Source: Lachnospiraceae bacterium UBA4380 (GTDB lineage Bacteria > Bacillota > Clostridia > Lachnospirales > Lachnospiraceae). From it: a stretch of 49,937 bases of DNA. Shown in pieces: positions 16,529 through 24,253 of this stretch. Below the pieces are notes generated by a model that was given only the letters and a program-made list of their open reading frames with translations, ran no database searches and was not told the DNA's origin. Made by a program: the position numbers and the translations under genes. The DNA lies in NCBI GenBank assembly GCA_002390025.1, contig DGRU01000030.1, forward strand, positions 1 to 49,937. Reading direction: 5' to 3'. Every line of letters begins with the position of its first letter. Position 1 is the stretch's first letter.

Positions 16529-17893
16529 ATGCAGAAGACCAGAGAAAACAAGATGGGCACTATGCCTGTAAAAAAACTGATCATCACCATGTCGCTGCCC
16601 ATGATGGTATCGATGCTGGTTCAGGCTCTATATAATGTTGTGGACAGTATGTTTGTCGCACGGCTGTCTGAGGACGCGCTGACGGCGGTCACCCTGGCCT
16701 TCCCCATGCAGAATATGCTGATCTCTTTCTCGGCAGGTACAGGCGTCGGTATCAATGCCCTCCTGTCCAAATCCCTGGGAGAGAGGCGGTTTGACCGCGC
16801 GGATGAAGCCGCCAACAACGGTCTGTTTCTGGCCATCCTGACCTACATCCTTTTCCTGCTGATCGGCCTGTTCGGCGCGGGTCCCTTCATCGGGACACAG
16901 ATCAAGGATGCCCTGGTGCAGGAGTACGGCACGATTTACCTGAGGATCGTCCTGTGCATGTCCTTCGGCGCGGTTTTCCAGATCACTTTTGAGAGGCTCC
17001 TGCAGTCCACCGGGCGCACCTTCTACAGTATGATCTCCCAGGCCACCGGCGCCATCATCAATATCATTTTTGACCCGATCATGATCTTCGGCCTCTTCGG
17101 CTTCCCGAAGATGGGCGTTGCCGGCGCCGCAGCCGCAACGGTCCTGGGCCAGGTAGTGGCTGCCTGCGTCAGCTGTTATCTCAATATCACAAAGAACGAG
17201 GACATCCATATCTCGATTCCGCAGATCCTGCATCCCTCCGGGGAGATCATCAAAAAGATCTACTTCGTGGCTGCTCCGTCCATCCTGATGATGTCCATCG
17301 GTTCCATCATGACCTACGCCATGAACCAGATCCTGGGCACATTTTCCAAGACGGCGACCGCAGTCTTCGGCGTATACTTCAAGCTCCAGAGCTTCTTCTT
17401 CATGCCGGTCTTCGGTCTGAACAACGGTCTCATCCCCGTGCTCGCCTACAACTACGGCGCGCGCAGGAGCGACCGCATCAAGGAAGCCCTCAAGTTCTCC
17501 GTAAGCCTGGCCGTGGGAATCATGCTCTGCGGAACACTGGTCTTCCACCTCTTCCCCCATGCCCTGTTGGGTATGTTCAATGCCTCTGAGGAAATGATCC
17601 GCATCGGGGTTCCGGCCCTGAGGATCATCTCGCTTTCCTTTGGTCTGGCGGGCGCCTGTATCGCCATGGGCTCCATCTTCCAGGCGTTTTCCTACAGCTA
17701 CTACTCCCTGATCGTCTCTGTCGGACGACAGCTGGTTGTTCTGATCCCGGTCGCCATGTTCCTGGCTACCTTCGGAGAAGTCACCCTGATCTGGTGGGCC
17801 TTCCCCATCGCGGAACTGATGTCGGCACTGCTGTCCGTCATCTTCTTCCTGCGGCTTTATAACAGGACTGTGAAGACCCTGAGTTTAAATTGA
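16529..17893 (+). CDS. MATE family efflux transporter
   Basis: A 454-residue inner-membrane exporter with 12 expected helices, driven by Na+ or H+, exporting cationic drugs or metabolites. Family features: MPVKKLIITMSLPMMVSMLV at the N-terminus, ALYNVVDSMFVARLSEDALT, GVGINALLSKSLGERRFDRA, a repeat of this organisation in the second half (FGLNNGLIPVLAYNYGARRS) and the expected total length. Substrate unknown. ATG at 16529 follows GGAAAGGA. A terminator lies directly before and after the gene, so it is its own unit, probably controlled by attenuation in the leader. Confidence 0.92.
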   Translation: MQKTRENKMGTMPVKKLIITMSLPMMVSMLVQALYNVVDSMFVARLSEDALTAVTLAFPMQNMLISFSAGTGVGINALLSKSLGERRFDRADEAANNGLFLAILTYILFLLIGLFGAGPFIGTQIKDALVQEYGTIYLRIVLCMSFGAVFQITFERLLQSTGRTFYSMISQATGAIINIIFDPIMIFGLFGFPKMGVAGAAAATVLGQVVAACVSCYLNITKNEDIHISIPQILHPSGEIIKKIYFVAAPSILMMSIGSIMTYAMNQILGTFSKTATAVFGVYFKLQSFFFMPVFGLNNGLIPVLAYNYGARRSDRIKEALKFSVSLAVGIMLCGTLVFHLFPHALLGMFNASEEMIRIGVPALRIISLSFGLAGACIAMGSIFQAFSYSYYSLIVSVGRQLVVLIPVAMFLATFGEVTLIWWAFPIAELMSALLSVIFFLRLYNRTVKTLSLN

Positions 17894-17906
17894 TCCAGTC
17901 ATATAG

Positions 17907-17948
17907 AAAGCACCGGTACCCGCGAATGGGATGCCGGTGCTTTTTTTC
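17907..17948 (+). terminator. Intrinsic terminator of the MATE gene
   Basis: GCACCGG and CCGGTGC arms (from 17910 and up to 17940) with a short internal loop, followed by seven T. Confidence 0.9.
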
Positions 17949-17951
17949 TTT

Positions 17952-18013
17952 GGGGGACGGTTGGAGACAGGCTGGAGACATAGAACCGTCCCCTGTCTCC
18001 AACCGTCTCCCCC
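17952..18013. repeat. Dispersed GGGGACGGTT hairpin element, copy 1
   Basis: GGGGGACGGTTGGAGACAGG (17952-17971) pairs with its near-perfect complement at 17992-18013 around a 20-base loop that carries AGAACCGTCCC. Related copies occur at 19697-19758 and 45753-45779. It abuts the stop codon of the cbiO-like gene. Confidence 0.85.
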
Positions 18014-18015
18014 AC

Positions 18016-18681
18016 CTAGTGTATTCCATGCTCTTTATCCATTGTCAGTATGCGGTCGGCCAGGCTGTCTGCCAGAGACCGGCTGTGTGTGGCGGCCAGG
18101 ATGAGGCGGTCCTTTCCCTTGAGGGAGAGGATGCAGTCGGAGATCCAGCGCTGTCCCTCTTCGTCCAGTCCGCCCAGGGGCTCGTCCATGATCAGGACCT
18201 GCGGCTCCATGGCCAGGACGGCGGCCAGGGCACAGCGCTTTTTTTCGCCTCCGCTCAGATGGAAGGGGGCGCGGTGCCTCATTGCGGTCAGGGAGAGCAT
18301 GTCCAGATAGTGGTCGGTACGGGCGTGCACCTCTTCTTCGGAGAGGCCCAGCTGCCACAGGCCGAAGGCGACTTCATCCTCGACGCTGCGGGTGAAGAGC
18401 TGTGTCTCGCTGTTCTGAAAAAGGTAACCGATGCGGCGGTGGAAGGCTGCCGCGTTTTTTTTGTTCCTGAGATAGCTTTCCGTGATGGGCTGATCATCCA
18501 GCAGGTAGGAGCCGGACTGGGGAAAGGCCAGTCCGTTCAGGATGCGGAAGAGGGTGGATTTGCCGCTGCCGTTGGGACCGGTCAGGACGCAGCATTCTCC
18601 TGCGTGCAGATGCAGGCTGACATGGTTCAGCCCCGGGGTGCCGTCGGGATAGCGATAGGTTACGTCATTTAAAACGATCAT
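18016..18681 (-). CDS. cbiO: ECF transporter ATPase, CbiO type
   Basis: A 221-residue ABC ATPase that powers cobalt/nickel uptake with CbiM and CbiQ. Motifs in order: Walker A GPNGSGKST (about 35), Q-loop LFQNSETQLF, signature LSGGEKKR, Walker B VLIMDEPLGGLD, H-loop ATHS. The Q-loop form QNSETQLF and the following VEDEVAFG are typical of CbiO/EcfA. The ATG at 18681 follows AGGAGCTCTCT; an upstream in-frame extension to 18852 is rich in Arg/Ala, overlaps the hairpin-rich spacer and is not conserved. It is the last gene of the cbiM-cbiQ-cbiO operon. It is rather short for the family. Confidence 0.88.
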   Translation of the reverse strand: MIVLNDVTYRYPDGTPGLNHVSLHLHAGECCVLTGPNGSGKSTLFRILNGLAFPQSGSYLLDDQPITESYLRNKKNAAAFHRRIGYLFQNSETQLFTRSVEDEVAFGLWQLGLSEEEVHARTDHYLDMLSLTAMRHRAPFHLSGGEKKRCALAAVLAMEPQVLIMDEPLGGLDEEGQRWISDCILSLKGKDRLILAATHSRSLADSLADRILTMDKEHGIH

Positions 18682-18884
18682 AGAGAGCTCCTGTGCCGCC
18701 CGGTGAGGGCGGCTTTTTAATGACACGGCCCGTGTAACGTGTAATGTATTTTCCGCTTTACGGCGGACACGGGCCGGTAGGGGGGTAGAGGGCGGCATGG
18801 CCGCCTCTGCCCTATTATCCGCGTTGAGAGCAGTGAATTGTGTCCGTTCCATAGCCGCAGCAGCTTCAGGAAAACAGAAATTTT
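18682..18884. other. Hairpin-rich spacer between cbiQ and cbiO
   Basis: The 203-base spacer holds two GC-rich hairpins on the transcribed (minus) strand: GGCAGAGGCGGC facing GCCGCCCTCTACC near 18785-18812, and GCCGCCC-TCACC-GGGCGGC just before the cbiO ribosome binding site. No gene is seen. Such hairpins could stabilise mRNA segments or limit cbiO expression. Confidence 0.5.
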
Positions 18885-19649
18885 TCAGCGGCCGGTGAGG
18901 AAAAAGACGGCCAGAAGCAGGGGGATCAGCAGTGCGTAGATATAATCTGCAGGTCCTCTTTTGTGTTTTTCATAGATTCTGAAGGTGCCGTCAAAACAGC
19001 GGCATTCCATGGCTTCGGTGACCTCAGCGGCCATGATCTCCGACCGCAGAAAGACTGTGCCCAGGATTCCGCCTGCCGCCTTCATTCTGGACCGGTCGTA
19101 CTGTTTTCCCGAGGAGGAGACTGTGCGCAGGGTGACGGCCTCGTACATGGCCTGGCTCATGCGGCCCATGAGGTCCAGAAAGCGGACGGTCATGTCCAGA
19201 GTCAGGATGAACACCTGGGGAACATGGAGGGCGTGAAAAGAGGCCGTGATCTGCTGCCAGCGCAGGTCTTCATTGAGGAGGGCAAGGATCAGGACGGTCG
19301 TCAGGACCTTCATGGAGATGGTCAGCATTGTCCTGGGGTGTCCCAGAAAGAATCCGGGCAGCAGGATCAGCAGGGAAAAAAGAACCGGCGGGATCACCCT
19401 TCTCAGAACACGCAGCAGGGACTTTCCCGGCAGGAGCGCCAGCCGGACCAGCTCTACGGCCAGGACTCCGATTACAAAGACCGCGTTGTGGGAAAGGGCA
19501 CACAAAAGAATGCACCAGAGAGCGGTGAAGAGCCGCAGAGCCGGTGCAATATTTTTCAGGAGACCTTTTCCTGCAGTATGTTCCGGAACCTGTCCGGGAA
19601 GGTCTCTTTCAGAGAGAAGAGACAGGATTTTCAGGATGGATTCAGTCAT
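18885..19649 (-). CDS. cbiQ: ECF transporter transmembrane protein, CbiQ type
   Basis: A 254-residue membrane protein of the CbiQ/EcfT family, which couples the ATPase to the substrate-binding CbiM. Several hydrophobic segments are visible (LFTALWCILLCALSHNAVFV, VIPPVLFSLLILLPGFFLG, YIYALLIPLLLAVFFL). The coupling motifs of the family are seen near MAAEVTEAMECRCFDGTFR, close to the usual Ala-Arg-Gly region. The ATG at 19649 is chosen since protein similarity starts there. It has no good ribosome binding site, because the 100 bases upstream are occupied by a hairpin repeat (19697-19758). An open frame runs on through that repeat to 19751, but this is repeat translation. Confidence 0.82.
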   Translation of the reverse strand: MTESILKILSLLSERDLPGQVPEHTAGKGLLKNIAPALRLFTALWCILLCALSHNAVFVIGVLAVELVRLALLPGKSLLRVLRRVIPPVLFSLLILLPGFFLGHPRTMLTISMKVLTTVLILALLNEDLRWQQITASFHALHVPQVFILTLDMTVRFLDLMGRMSQAMYEAVTLRTVSSSGKQYDRSRMKAAGGILGTVFLRSEIMAAEVTEAMECRCFDGTFRIYEKHKRGPADYIYALLIPLLLAVFFLTGR

Positions 19650-19696
19650 AAATGATAATTGTGGGGGGGGAGACAGGGAAAGGTTCTGGAGAAAAA

Positions 19697-19758
19697 GGAC
19701 GGTTTGGAGACAGGGGACGGTTCTGTGTCTCCAACCGTCCCCTGTCTCCAAACCGTCC
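19697..19758. repeat. Dispersed GGGGACGGTT hairpin element, copy 2, perfect 26-bp arms
   Basis: Arms 19697-19722 and 19733-19758 are perfect reverse complements over 26 bases, with a 10-base loop (CTGTGTCTCC). The core GGAGACAGGGGACGGTT is shared with copies at 17952 and 45753. It lies inside the cbiM-cbiQ spacer. Confidence 0.9.
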
Positions 19759-19768
19759 CCAACTTAAC

Positions 19769-20866
19769 TCAGGCAGCAGGTTCTCCGAGCTTTTTTGAAG
19801 CGAGAGCTGCAGCAGCGCGGAAGATGATCAATAGCAGGGCAGTGCCGATGACCGCTGCCAGGATGTAGGCAGTCCAGTCGGGAAGACCCTCCAGCGAGTA
19901 GTCCGGCAGGATGGCTTCAAAGGTGAAGCCCTTGAGCATTCCTTCGGGGGTGTATCCCGCGCCGGTGGCGGCGATTTCGTCCACGCCCCATTCGCCCCAG
20001 GCGGTGCCCTCGGCGAGGAGTCCCAGGGGAGTCAGCACGATCAGGGCGCCGAGCAGGACCTTGAGGGGAAGATCCCCCTTTGCCTTGCCGGAAGCCGCAG
20101 GAGCGGCAGAATCAGCAGAAGCCTGTTCTCTGACGGCTGCGGAGGCGGTGTCCGCCATTGTCGCGTATACAAAGGACAGAATGGCGACAGTGAAAATGAC
20201 TTCCGCAAGTCCGAAGATGGTCAGGTGGCCGATCATCATACCGGGGATGGCGATTCGCAGATCATAGGGGCAGTAGAGGGCATTCCCCGCTGCATCCCGG
20301 AAGAGCATGGGCTGGATGCCGAACTCGATGGCCGCGCACAGGGATGCCGCGTTGATTCCTGCATAGGAGCCAATGGCCGCCGCGATCAGGTTTCTTTTGC
20401 GATTGCCGGGAGCGGAAGCCCGGGGGAGGGTTCCGGTGCCGGACCCTGCCATAATGCCGGATGTATTTCTCAGAGCGGGTGAGATCATACAGGCGACCGC
20501 ATATCCCACAAAGGGCAGGACGAAGGCCATGTTAAAGCAGTTGGCACCGAAGGCCAGGATGCCGCCGTCTCCGAAGAGCAGAGCCTGCAGCAGCAGCGCC
20601 ATACTGACGCTGATACAGGCCGCGTAGGGGCCCAGCAGAATGGCGATCAGGGTGCCTCCCACTGCGTGGCCGGTGGTACCTCCGGGGAGGGGGATATTGA
20701 ACATCATTCCCAGGAAGGAAAAGGCTGCGCCCACACCCATCAGCGAGATCTTTTTGAGCGGCAGTTCCAGACGGATCTTTTTGATAGAGACAGCCCAGGC
20801 GGGAATGACGGCGGCTGTCATGATGGCGCATGTCTGGGGGCTGAGATAATGATCGGGAATATGCAT
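19769..20866 (-). CDS. cbiM: Cobalt/nickel ECF substrate-binding membrane protein CbiM with PDGLE-like domain
   Basis: A 365-residue membrane protein. It starts MHIPDHYLSPQTCAIM, the conserved CbiM/NikM N-terminus whose Met-His amide chelates Co2+ or Ni2+. The core FNIPLPGGTTGHAVGGTLIA, with its conserved His, and LLLQALLFGDGGILAFGANC follow. After a low-complexity Ala-rich linker (about 255-275), the C-terminal part has PLGLLAEGTAWGEWG and a final helix, like the CbiN-type PDGLE domain fused in some species. Cobalt versus nickel cannot be decided from the sequence. ATG at 20866 follows AAAGGAAG. It is first in the operon cbiM-cbiQ-cbiO, divergent from a CsoR-family repressor. Confidence 0.9.
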   Translation of the reverse strand: MHIPDHYLSPQTCAIMTAAVIPAWAVSIKKIRLELPLKKISLMGVGAAFSFLGMMFNIPLPGGTTGHAVGGTLIAILLGPYAACISVSMALLLQALLFGDGGILAFGANCFNMAFVLPFVGYAVACMISPALRNTSGIMAGSGTGTLPRASAPGNRKRNLIAAAIGSYAGINAASLCAAIEFGIQPMLFRDAAGNALYCPYDLRIAIPGMMIGHLTIFGLAEVIFTVAILSFVYATMADTASAAVREQASADSAAPAASGKAKGDLPLKVLLGALIVLTPLGLLAEGTAWGEWGVDEIAATGAGYTPEGMLKGFTFEAILPDYSLEGLPDWTAYILAAVIGTALLLIIFRAAAALASKKLGEPAA

Positions 20867-21295
20867 GTGAGGCTTCCTTTCTGTTTTCAAAGATTGCTGA
20901 TCTATCATGCAGGCCGGCAAAAAGGGAATCGCTCCGGCACTGATCCGGAAGAGAAGGATACTGTATTTTGTAGTTTGTACAAAAGCGGTGAGTAATTTTC
21001 TTCCACAATGGTATTTTATCAGAATGAAAAAAAGGCAGGAAGCGGGGCGGGGGGATAAGATTCCCGAAAACAGCCACAGAAAACAGCCACAGAAAGCAGT
21101 CACTGAAAGCAGTCACGGAACCAGTCACAGAAACCAGCCGCGGGAAATGAACGGAATACAGTTGGAGAAGCAGGGGGGAAGGAAACAGGAGAAGCAGCGG
21201 GGAAACAGGGGCCGCCATCTTTTCTACCGATAGTTGCGAAGGGATGATATAATATAATCCGGTATAACATGTATACATTTCATTCGGGAGTAGAA
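20867..21295. other. Divergent control region between cbiM and the metal repressor
   Basis: No gene is seen. The region holds a 13-base tandem repeat (21066-21142), a TATAAT-like box at about 21246-21254 for the repressor gene, and GTATA-ACATG-TATAC at 21262-21276, a small inverted repeat that could be an operator. A cobalamin riboswitch, frequent before cbiM, is not recognisable on the minus strand. Confidence 0.5.
21066..21142. repeat. 13-base tandem repeat, six copies
   Basis: Units of the type GAAAACAGCCACA start at 21066, 21079, 21092, 21105, 21118 and 21130, with one 12-base unit. It lies in the cbiM/repressor spacer and shows no coding role. Confidence 0.85.
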
Positions 21296-21637
21296 ATGCA
21301 CGATCATACACACGAGCATGCCCACACGCATACACAAACGCATTCACATGAAAGCCGCGGTCATCATCACGTACACAGTGATGATGAGAAGAAAGCTGTC
21401 CTCAACAGGCTCTCAAGGGCGATCGGCCATCTGGAATCTGTCAGAAGGATGGTGGAGCGGGATGAGGACTGCAGCGAAGTCCTGATCCAGCTGTCGGCGG
21501 TCCGCAATGCGATAAACAACACCGGCAAGGTGATCATGAAAAACCACATCAGCCACTGCATCGTAGAGGCAATCGAGCAGGATGATCTGGAAGCGGTGGA
21601 AGCTCTGAATCACGCGATCGATCATTTCATCAAGTGA
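21296..21637 (+). CDS. CsoR/RcnR-family metal-sensing repressor with His-rich tail
   Basis: A 113-residue all-helical repressor of the CsoR/RcnR/InrS family (PF02583). Residues 2-27 form a His-rich tail with His at nearly every second position, then HHHVH. The core has the Cys-His-Cys ligand set: Cys59, His84 and Cys88 (H-x3-C). Such proteins release DNA on binding Cu(I), Ni(II), Co(II) or other ligands. The His tail and its place divergent from cbiMQO argue for Ni or Co sensing, as in InrS, and for control of the ECF transporter; this is inference. ATG at 21296 follows GGGAG; an upstream ATG at 21269 is less likely. A TATAAT box lies about 45 bases upstream. Confidence 0.88.
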   Translation: MHDHTHEHAHTHTQTHSHESRGHHHVHSDDEKKAVLNRLSRAIGHLESVRRMVERDEDCSEVLIQLSAVRNAINNTGKVIMKNHISHCIVEAIEQDDLEAVEALNHAIDHFIK

Positions 21638-21705
21638 CTGACGGGACGATGGGGGCTGCCGCTTTGGCAGGCAGATTATCCATACGCCGATCATGGCACG
21701 CGGCC

Positions 21706-21830
21706 AATGGGGCTCACACAGCCAATGGAACTCACGCGGCCAATGGAGCTCAAGCAGTCAATGGAGCTCACGCGGCCGATGGAACTCATGTGGCTAATGG
21801 AGCTCACGCGGCAATGGAACTCACACAGCC
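21706..21830 (+). repeat. 18-base tandem repeat, seven copies
   Basis: Units of the type AATGGAACTCACGCGGCC start at 21706, 21724, 21742, 21760, 21778, 21796 (17 bases) and 21813, and a partial copy follows. Every unit has an ATG and a SacI-like GAGCTC or variant. One frame reads MELTRP repeatedly and is open into tcdA. It separates the CsoR-type gene from tcdA. Confidence 0.9.
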
Positions 21831-21850
21831 ATGGAACTGAGGTAAATATT

Positions 21851-22741
21851 ATGGAAGACAGATTTTCCAGGAGCAGGATGCTGCTGGGGGATGAGGCGAT
21901 GAAAAAGCTTGCGGCATCGAGGGTCGCCGTTTTCGGCGTCGGCGGTGTCGGCGGTTATGTCACGGAAGCTCTGGCCAGAAGCGGAGTGGGAGAGATCGAC
22001 CTGATCGACAATGACGAAGTGGTGCTCTCCAACCTGAACCGCCAGATCATCGCGACCATGGATACGATCGGCCGGAACAAGGTCGATGTCATGGCGGAGC
22101 GTATTCTGTCCATCAATCCGGATGCCGTGGTGCACAGACATAAATGCTTTTATCTTCCCGAGACAGCCGGACAGTTTGACTTTTCCGCCTATGATTATGT
22201 TGTGGATGCGATCGACACAGTGACGGGCAAGATCCAGCTGGTCCTGCAGGCAGAGGAGGCGGGAGTACCTATCATCAGCGCTATGGGCGCGGGAAATAAA
22301 CTGGATCCCTCCGCATTCGAGGTGGCGGATATTTATGAGACTTCCATAGATCCTCTGGCGCGGGTCATGCGCCGGGAATTGAAAAAGCGCGGTGTGAAAA
22401 GCCTGAAAGTCGTATATTCCAGGGAGAAACCTCTGCAGCCGGAAGTGTCCGGCGGCTCCATACAGGATTCCATGCAGGATTCAGAGGAGAGAGCCGGAGA
22501 TCATCCGGAGGAGAAGAATCCGGCAGGAACCGGTGAAAGAGAGGGAAAGAATCCGGCAGGAACCGATGAAGGAGAGGGAAAGAAGCCGGCAGAAATCGGT
22601 GAAAAAGGGGAAAAGACCCGCCCGCGCCGGTCGACACCGGGAAGCCTCCCCTTCGTGCCCTCTGTGGCAGGGCTTATCATTGCAGGCGAAGTGATCAGGG
22701 ACCTGTGCGAAGCTGGGGGCGGTATCCGCCGGGATGTATAA
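21851..22741 (+). CDS. tcdA: tRNA threonylcarbamoyladenosine dehydratase (ThiF/E1-like)
   Basis: A 296-residue enzyme of the ThiF/MoeB/E1 family that cyclises t6A37 in tRNA to ct6A using ATP. The nucleotide-binding site is FGVGGVGGYVTEALARSGVG; LSNLNRQI, the ISAMGAGNKLDP stretch and RVMRRELKKRGV are TcdA hallmarks. The C-terminal GSLPFVPSVAGLIIAGEVIRDL is also typical. Between YSREKPLQP and this block, where homologues have a short Cys-containing linker, sits an insert with three copies of an 11-residue repeat (DNA 22514-22612). ATG at 21851 follows GAGGTAAATATT. The frame is open upstream through a repeat to 21707, giving a possible 48-residue extension I consider unlikely. Confidence 0.88.
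   Translation: MEDRFSRSRMLLGDEAMKKLAASRVAVFGVGGVGGYVTEALARSGVGEIDLIDNDEVVLSNLNRQIIATMDTIGRNKVDVMAERILSINPDAVVHRHKCFYLPETAGQFDFSAYDYVVDAIDTVTGKIQLVLQAEEAGVPIISAMGAGNKLDPSAFEVADIYETSIDPLARVMRRELKKRGVKSLKVVYSREKPLQPEVSGGSIQDSMQDSEERAGDHPEEKNPAGTGEREGKNPAGTDEGEGKKPAEIGEKGEKTRPRRSTPGSLPFVPSVAGLIIAGEVIRDLCEAGGGIRRDV
22514..22612 (+). repeat. In-frame 33-base tandem repeat in tcdA, three copies
   Basis: Units start at 22514, 22547 and 22580 with the core AAGAATCCGGCAGGAACCG. They encode variants of KNPAGTGEREG, a Lys/Glu/Gly-rich linker before the conserved C-terminal block. Confidence 0.88.
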
Positions 22742-22813
22742 AGATCCGGAGGGGCTTTTTCCGCAGATGCGGCAGAACCCGGGATGACAGAGGCTGACGG
22801 CCGGGGAGTCACT

Positions 22814-24211
22814 ATGAAAAACCGGAGAATTATTCAAAACAGCATAATCTCTGATATGTCGGAAGGTGTCATGGCCATTCGGTTTGACGGCATGATCGAG
22901 CTTGTCAACGATGCCGCGGTGGCAATTCTGGAACGGGAGAGGGAGGAACTGGAGCACAGGAAATTTGCCAGCTGTTTTTTTGCGGAGGAGGAGAATGACC
23001 CCTTCACGGAATGTGTTCTGGATGTCATCTATATGAAGGGCAGACGGCAGGAGAGATATGTGCCCTACTATACAGCGCGGGGCCGGAAGCAGCTGCGTAT
23101 TGTGTCCTCTTATCTCAAAGAGCTGGACGAGCCTGTCGGCGTAATCCTGGTCATCAGCGATATCACGGAACTGACCCAGATGCGGGACGCTGTGATGGCC
23201 ATGGAAAAGATCAGGAAGCTCAATGAGAGTCTGGCATTGCGCAACCGGGTGCTGCAGGAGACCTTCGGACGGTATCTGTCCGATGATATTGTCAGGGAGA
23301 TCCTCGAGTCTCCGGACGGCTGGAAGCTGGGCGGGCAGAAGCGCACGCTGACCATCATGATGAGCGATCTCAGGGGCTTTACCATGCTCTGCGAGAGGAT
23401 GCAGCCCCAGGACCTGATCGCCATGGTCAATCACTATTTTTCCGAGATGTACGAGGAGATCAGCCGCTTCAACGGGACCCTGATCGAGTTCCTGGGAGAC
23501 GGTATGTTTGTGATCTTCGGCGCGCCGGTGACCACACAGACCCACGCCTCGGACGCGGTGGCGGCTGCGGTCGGCATGCAGAGCAGGATGAAGGCAGTCA
23601 ACGAGTGGAATGCAGAGCGGGGATTCATGCCTCTGTCGATGGGGATCGGTATCAACACGGATGAGGTGATCCTGGGCAACATCGGTTCCGAGCGCCGCAC
23701 CAAATACGGCGTCATGGGAGCTGCTGTCAATCTGGCGGGAAGGATCGAATCCTACACGACAGAGGGACAGATCCTGATCTCCTCCGCGACCCGCGCCATG
23801 ATCCGGGAGGATCTGGAGGTCGATTTCACACTCGATATCACCCCCAAGGGAGTACAGGAGACGACCAGGGTTTACGGGGTGTCGGGGATCGGTGCTCCCT
23901 ATGATCTGCACCTGGAGAAAAAAACAGAGAAACTGAGAAAACTGCCGGTTCCGGCCGCCGTCGGCTTTTACTCCCTGGACGGAAAGCATGTGTCCGGCGA
24001 GAAAAAGCCGGGAATGATCCAGGCGGTCTCCGACGATGAGCTGGTCCTGCAGACGGAAGAGAAACTTTCCGCCTATGAGAATCTGAAGATTGACATCGGC
24101 GATGGTCTCTATGCCAAAATAACAGAGAAGGAAAATGACCTGTTCACTCTCCGGCTGACGGCAAAACCTGCCTGTTTTGGCGCCTGGATGGAGAAGGTTT
24201 TCAGCGTATGA
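22814..24211 (+). CDS. PAS-domain class III nucleotide cyclase
   Basis: A 465-residue soluble signalling enzyme. An N-terminal PAS domain (about 5-130) leads through a coiled coil (LRNRVLQETFGRYLSDDIV) to a class III cyclase domain (about 175-370). Metal-binding Asp185 (SDLRGFT) and Asp229 (FLGDGMF) are present, as are Asn306 and Arg310 (VNLAGR). The purine-selecting positions are Glu225 and Ala303 instead of Lys and Asp of standard adenylate cyclases, so the product could be cAMP, cGMP or both. A C-terminal beta-rich domain (about 375-465) resembles PilZ folds but lacks their RxxxR motif. The ATG at 22814 after GGGGAG is preferred to one at 22784. A two-CNBD protein lies 1 kb downstream. Confidence 0.85.
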   Translation: MKNRRIIQNSIISDMSEGVMAIRFDGMIELVNDAAVAILEREREELEHRKFASCFFAEEENDPFTECVLDVIYMKGRRQERYVPYYTARGRKQLRIVSSYLKELDEPVGVILVISDITELTQMRDAVMAMEKIRKLNESLALRNRVLQETFGRYLSDDIVREILESPDGWKLGGQKRTLTIMMSDLRGFTMLCERMQPQDLIAMVNHYFSEMYEEISRFNGTLIEFLGDGMFVIFGAPVTTQTHASDAVAAAVGMQSRMKAVNEWNAERGFMPLSMGIGINTDEVILGNIGSERRTKYGVMGAAVNLAGRIESYTTEGQILISSATRAMIREDLEVDFTLDITPKGVQETTRVYGVSGIGAPYDLHLEKKTEKLRKLPVPAAVGFYSLDGKHVSGEKKPGMIQAVSDDELVLQTEEKLSAYENLKIDIGDGLYAKITEKENDLFTLRLTAKPACFGAWMEKVFSV

Positions 24212-24253
24212 TATTGATCTGCATTAGTGATTAAGAAACAGGTGATAAAAAAG

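Noticed and set aside
18682..18852. N-terminal extension of the CbiO-type ATPase
   Set aside because: The extension is Arg/Ala-rich, overlaps GC hairpins, and the internal ATG at 18681 has an AGGAG site and the conserved family start.
20867..21110. Cobalamin or NiCo riboswitch upstream of cbiM
   Set aside because: I searched the minus strand for the conserved B12-box and NiCo-type junction sequences and did not recognise them.
21707..21850. 48-residue N-terminal extension of TcdA made of MELTRP repeats
   Set aside because: The ATG at 21851 has a good GAGGT site and matches the usual protein start; the extension is a translated repeat. Kept as an observation only.
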